From Sulfuritalea sp. (GTDB lineage Bacteria; Pseudomonadota; Gammaproteobacteria; Burkholderiales; Rhodocyclaceae): a DNA stretch of 6,001 bases. The stretch is from contig JALHNN010000186.1 of assembly GCA_022843505.1 (NCBI GenBank), forward strand, positions 1 to 6,001, given 5' to 3'. Positions 5,616 through 6,001 of the stretch are shown piece after piece (within the stretch, counting starts at the first letter, position 1; each line of letters opens with the position of its first letter). The notes beneath the pieces were generated by a model. The model did not search any database. It was given only the letters and a program-made list of their open reading frames with translations, and had not been told where the DNA came from. The translations under genes and the position numbers were made by a program.

Positions 5616-5831
5616 ATGTACGTCTGTATCTGCAACGCCGTAACGGAACGCGACATCGGCAGCGCCGTCGCCGATGGCTGCTGCAGTCTTCGAGAATTGC
5701 GCGAGCAGCTCGGTGTCGGCGACTGCTGCGGGCGCTGCACCGGTTGCGCGCGCGACGTTCTGAAGCATTCCCTTCATGCCCGCGCGCCCCAGCAACTGTC
5801 CGTCGCGGGCCAACAGCCCATGGCGGCATGA
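5616..5831 (+). CDS. bfd: Bacterioferritin-associated ferredoxin
   Basis: Bfd is a small cytoplasmic [2Fe-2S] protein that passes electrons to bacterioferritin so stored ferric iron can be reduced and released. The 71-residue product has the diagnostic ligand pattern Cys4-X-Cys6 (MYVCICNAVTE) and Cys38-X2-Cys41 (DCCGRCTGC), with 31 residues between the pairs as in E. coli Bfd. Four further cysteines (22, 23, 37, 44) are not expected ligands. GGAG ends 5 nt before the ATG. The gene sits 13 nt after hemP and 13 nt before the bacterioferritin start, so it should be expressed with them when iron is low. The alanine/glutamine-rich tail after about residue 55 looks poorly conserved. The partner gene next to it appears broken. 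Confidence 0.93.
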   Translation: MYVCICNAVTERDIGSAVADGCCSLRELREQLGVGDCCGRCTGCARDVLKHSLHARAPQQLSVAGQQPMAA

Positions 5832-5844
5832 TCCGGAGATAGCC

Positions 5845-5982
5845 ATGAAAGGCGACAAGAAAGTCATCCAACTGCTCAACAAGAACTGCATATCGCGCTC
5901 ATCCACGTTCTTGTTCGACTCGCCTGCCTTCTCCTTTGTCAAGACGCCTTGGACAGTGGAACTCACCAACGTTTCTGTTTGA
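5845..5982 (+). pseudogene. bfr: Truncated bacterioferritin gene (5' end only)
   Basis: GGAG lies 6 nt before an ATG, followed by MKGDKKVIQLLNKN, the characteristic start of bacterioferritin, the 24-subunit haem-containing iron store. The expected continuation (a leucine, then the GEL/NELTAINQYF-like helix with the first ferroxidase glutamate) is absent. From codon 15 the frame reads CISRSSTFLFDSP and reaches TGA at 5980-5982, giving only 45 codons. None of the other plus-strand frames restores the family sequence up to the window end, so a single frameshift does not explain it. The sequence after 5886 is about 54% GC, lower than the neighbouring genes. An insertion or rearrangement is the simplest explanation. 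An unrelated small protein with a chance bfr-like start is possible but unlikely given bfd next door. Confidence 0.65.
5878..5915. repeat. Inverted repeat spanning the bfr break
   Basis: AACAAGAAC (5878-5886), the last bases matching bfr, is repeated as the exact complement GTTCTTGTT (5907-5915) after a 20-nt spacer. It could be a recombination footprint or a chance hairpin. Confidence 0.35.
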
Positions 5983-6001
5983 GCGTCCGTCACAGGGTCG
6001 T
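5887..6001. other. Unassigned sequence after the bfr break
   Basis: These last 115 bases match no family I recognise in any frame. Composition drops to about 54% GC. They could be the end of an insertion sequence or other integrated DNA, but no transposase motif or certain terminal repeat can be identified in what is shown. Confidence 0.4.

Noticed and set aside
5592..5993. 133-codon minus-strand frame running across bfd and the bfr remnant
   Set aside because: Most of it is antisense to bfd with no recognisable domain. It could only matter if the sequence beyond 5886 encodes a minus-strand gene start, which the visible part does not support.
5887..6001. Possible insertion-sequence terminal inverted repeat around TGTCAAGACGCC (5937-5948)
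   Set aside because: I could not match it to a specific family from memory, and the partner end is outside the window, so no mobile-element feature is called.

Overview
The window is a dense, GC-rich stretch of bacterial chromosome. The proteins and gene order (trxB followed by an Smr-domain gene; ppa, nadE, glnB in series; a Fur-controlled hemP-bfd unit) suggest a proteobacterium, most likely a betaproteobacterium of the Rhodocyclales type. That placement is inference from gene content and was not tested by a search.

Layout from left to right. Positions 1-793 (minus) hold the N-terminal 264 residues of a CHASE2-domain membrane sensor; the rest lies beyond the left edge. It diverges from trxB (977-1936, plus; thioredoxin reductase), which has a perfect -10 box upstream and is followed 6 nt later by an Smr-domain gene (1943-2491, plus). 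A 165-nt convergent intergenic region (2492-2656) contains several hairpins. Next comes a minus-strand group: ppa (5250-4702, GTG start), nadE (4635-3013) and glnB (2995-2657). These encode inorganic pyrophosphatase, glutamine-dependent NAD+ synthase and the PII nitrogen regulator. They fit together: NadE consumes glutamine and releases pyrophosphate, Ppa removes the pyrophosphate, and GlnB reports glutamine status.

Divergent from ppa is an iron cluster on the plus strand. It has a consensus-like promoter whose -10 region lies inside a perfect 7-1-7 Fur box, then hemP (5420-5602), bfd (5616-5831) and the start of a bacterioferritin gene (from 5845). The bfr reading frame matches the family for only about 14 codons. 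It then runs into unrelated, less GC-rich sequence and stops after 45 codons, so bfr looks broken by an insertion or rearrangement at about position 5886.

No tRNA, rRNA, CRISPR array or complete mobile element is visible. Most of the window is ordinary housekeeping DNA. The parts most worth a second look are the broken bfr junction at the right edge, the Fur-controlled promoter and the structured convergent intergenic region. I see no convincing new biological system.
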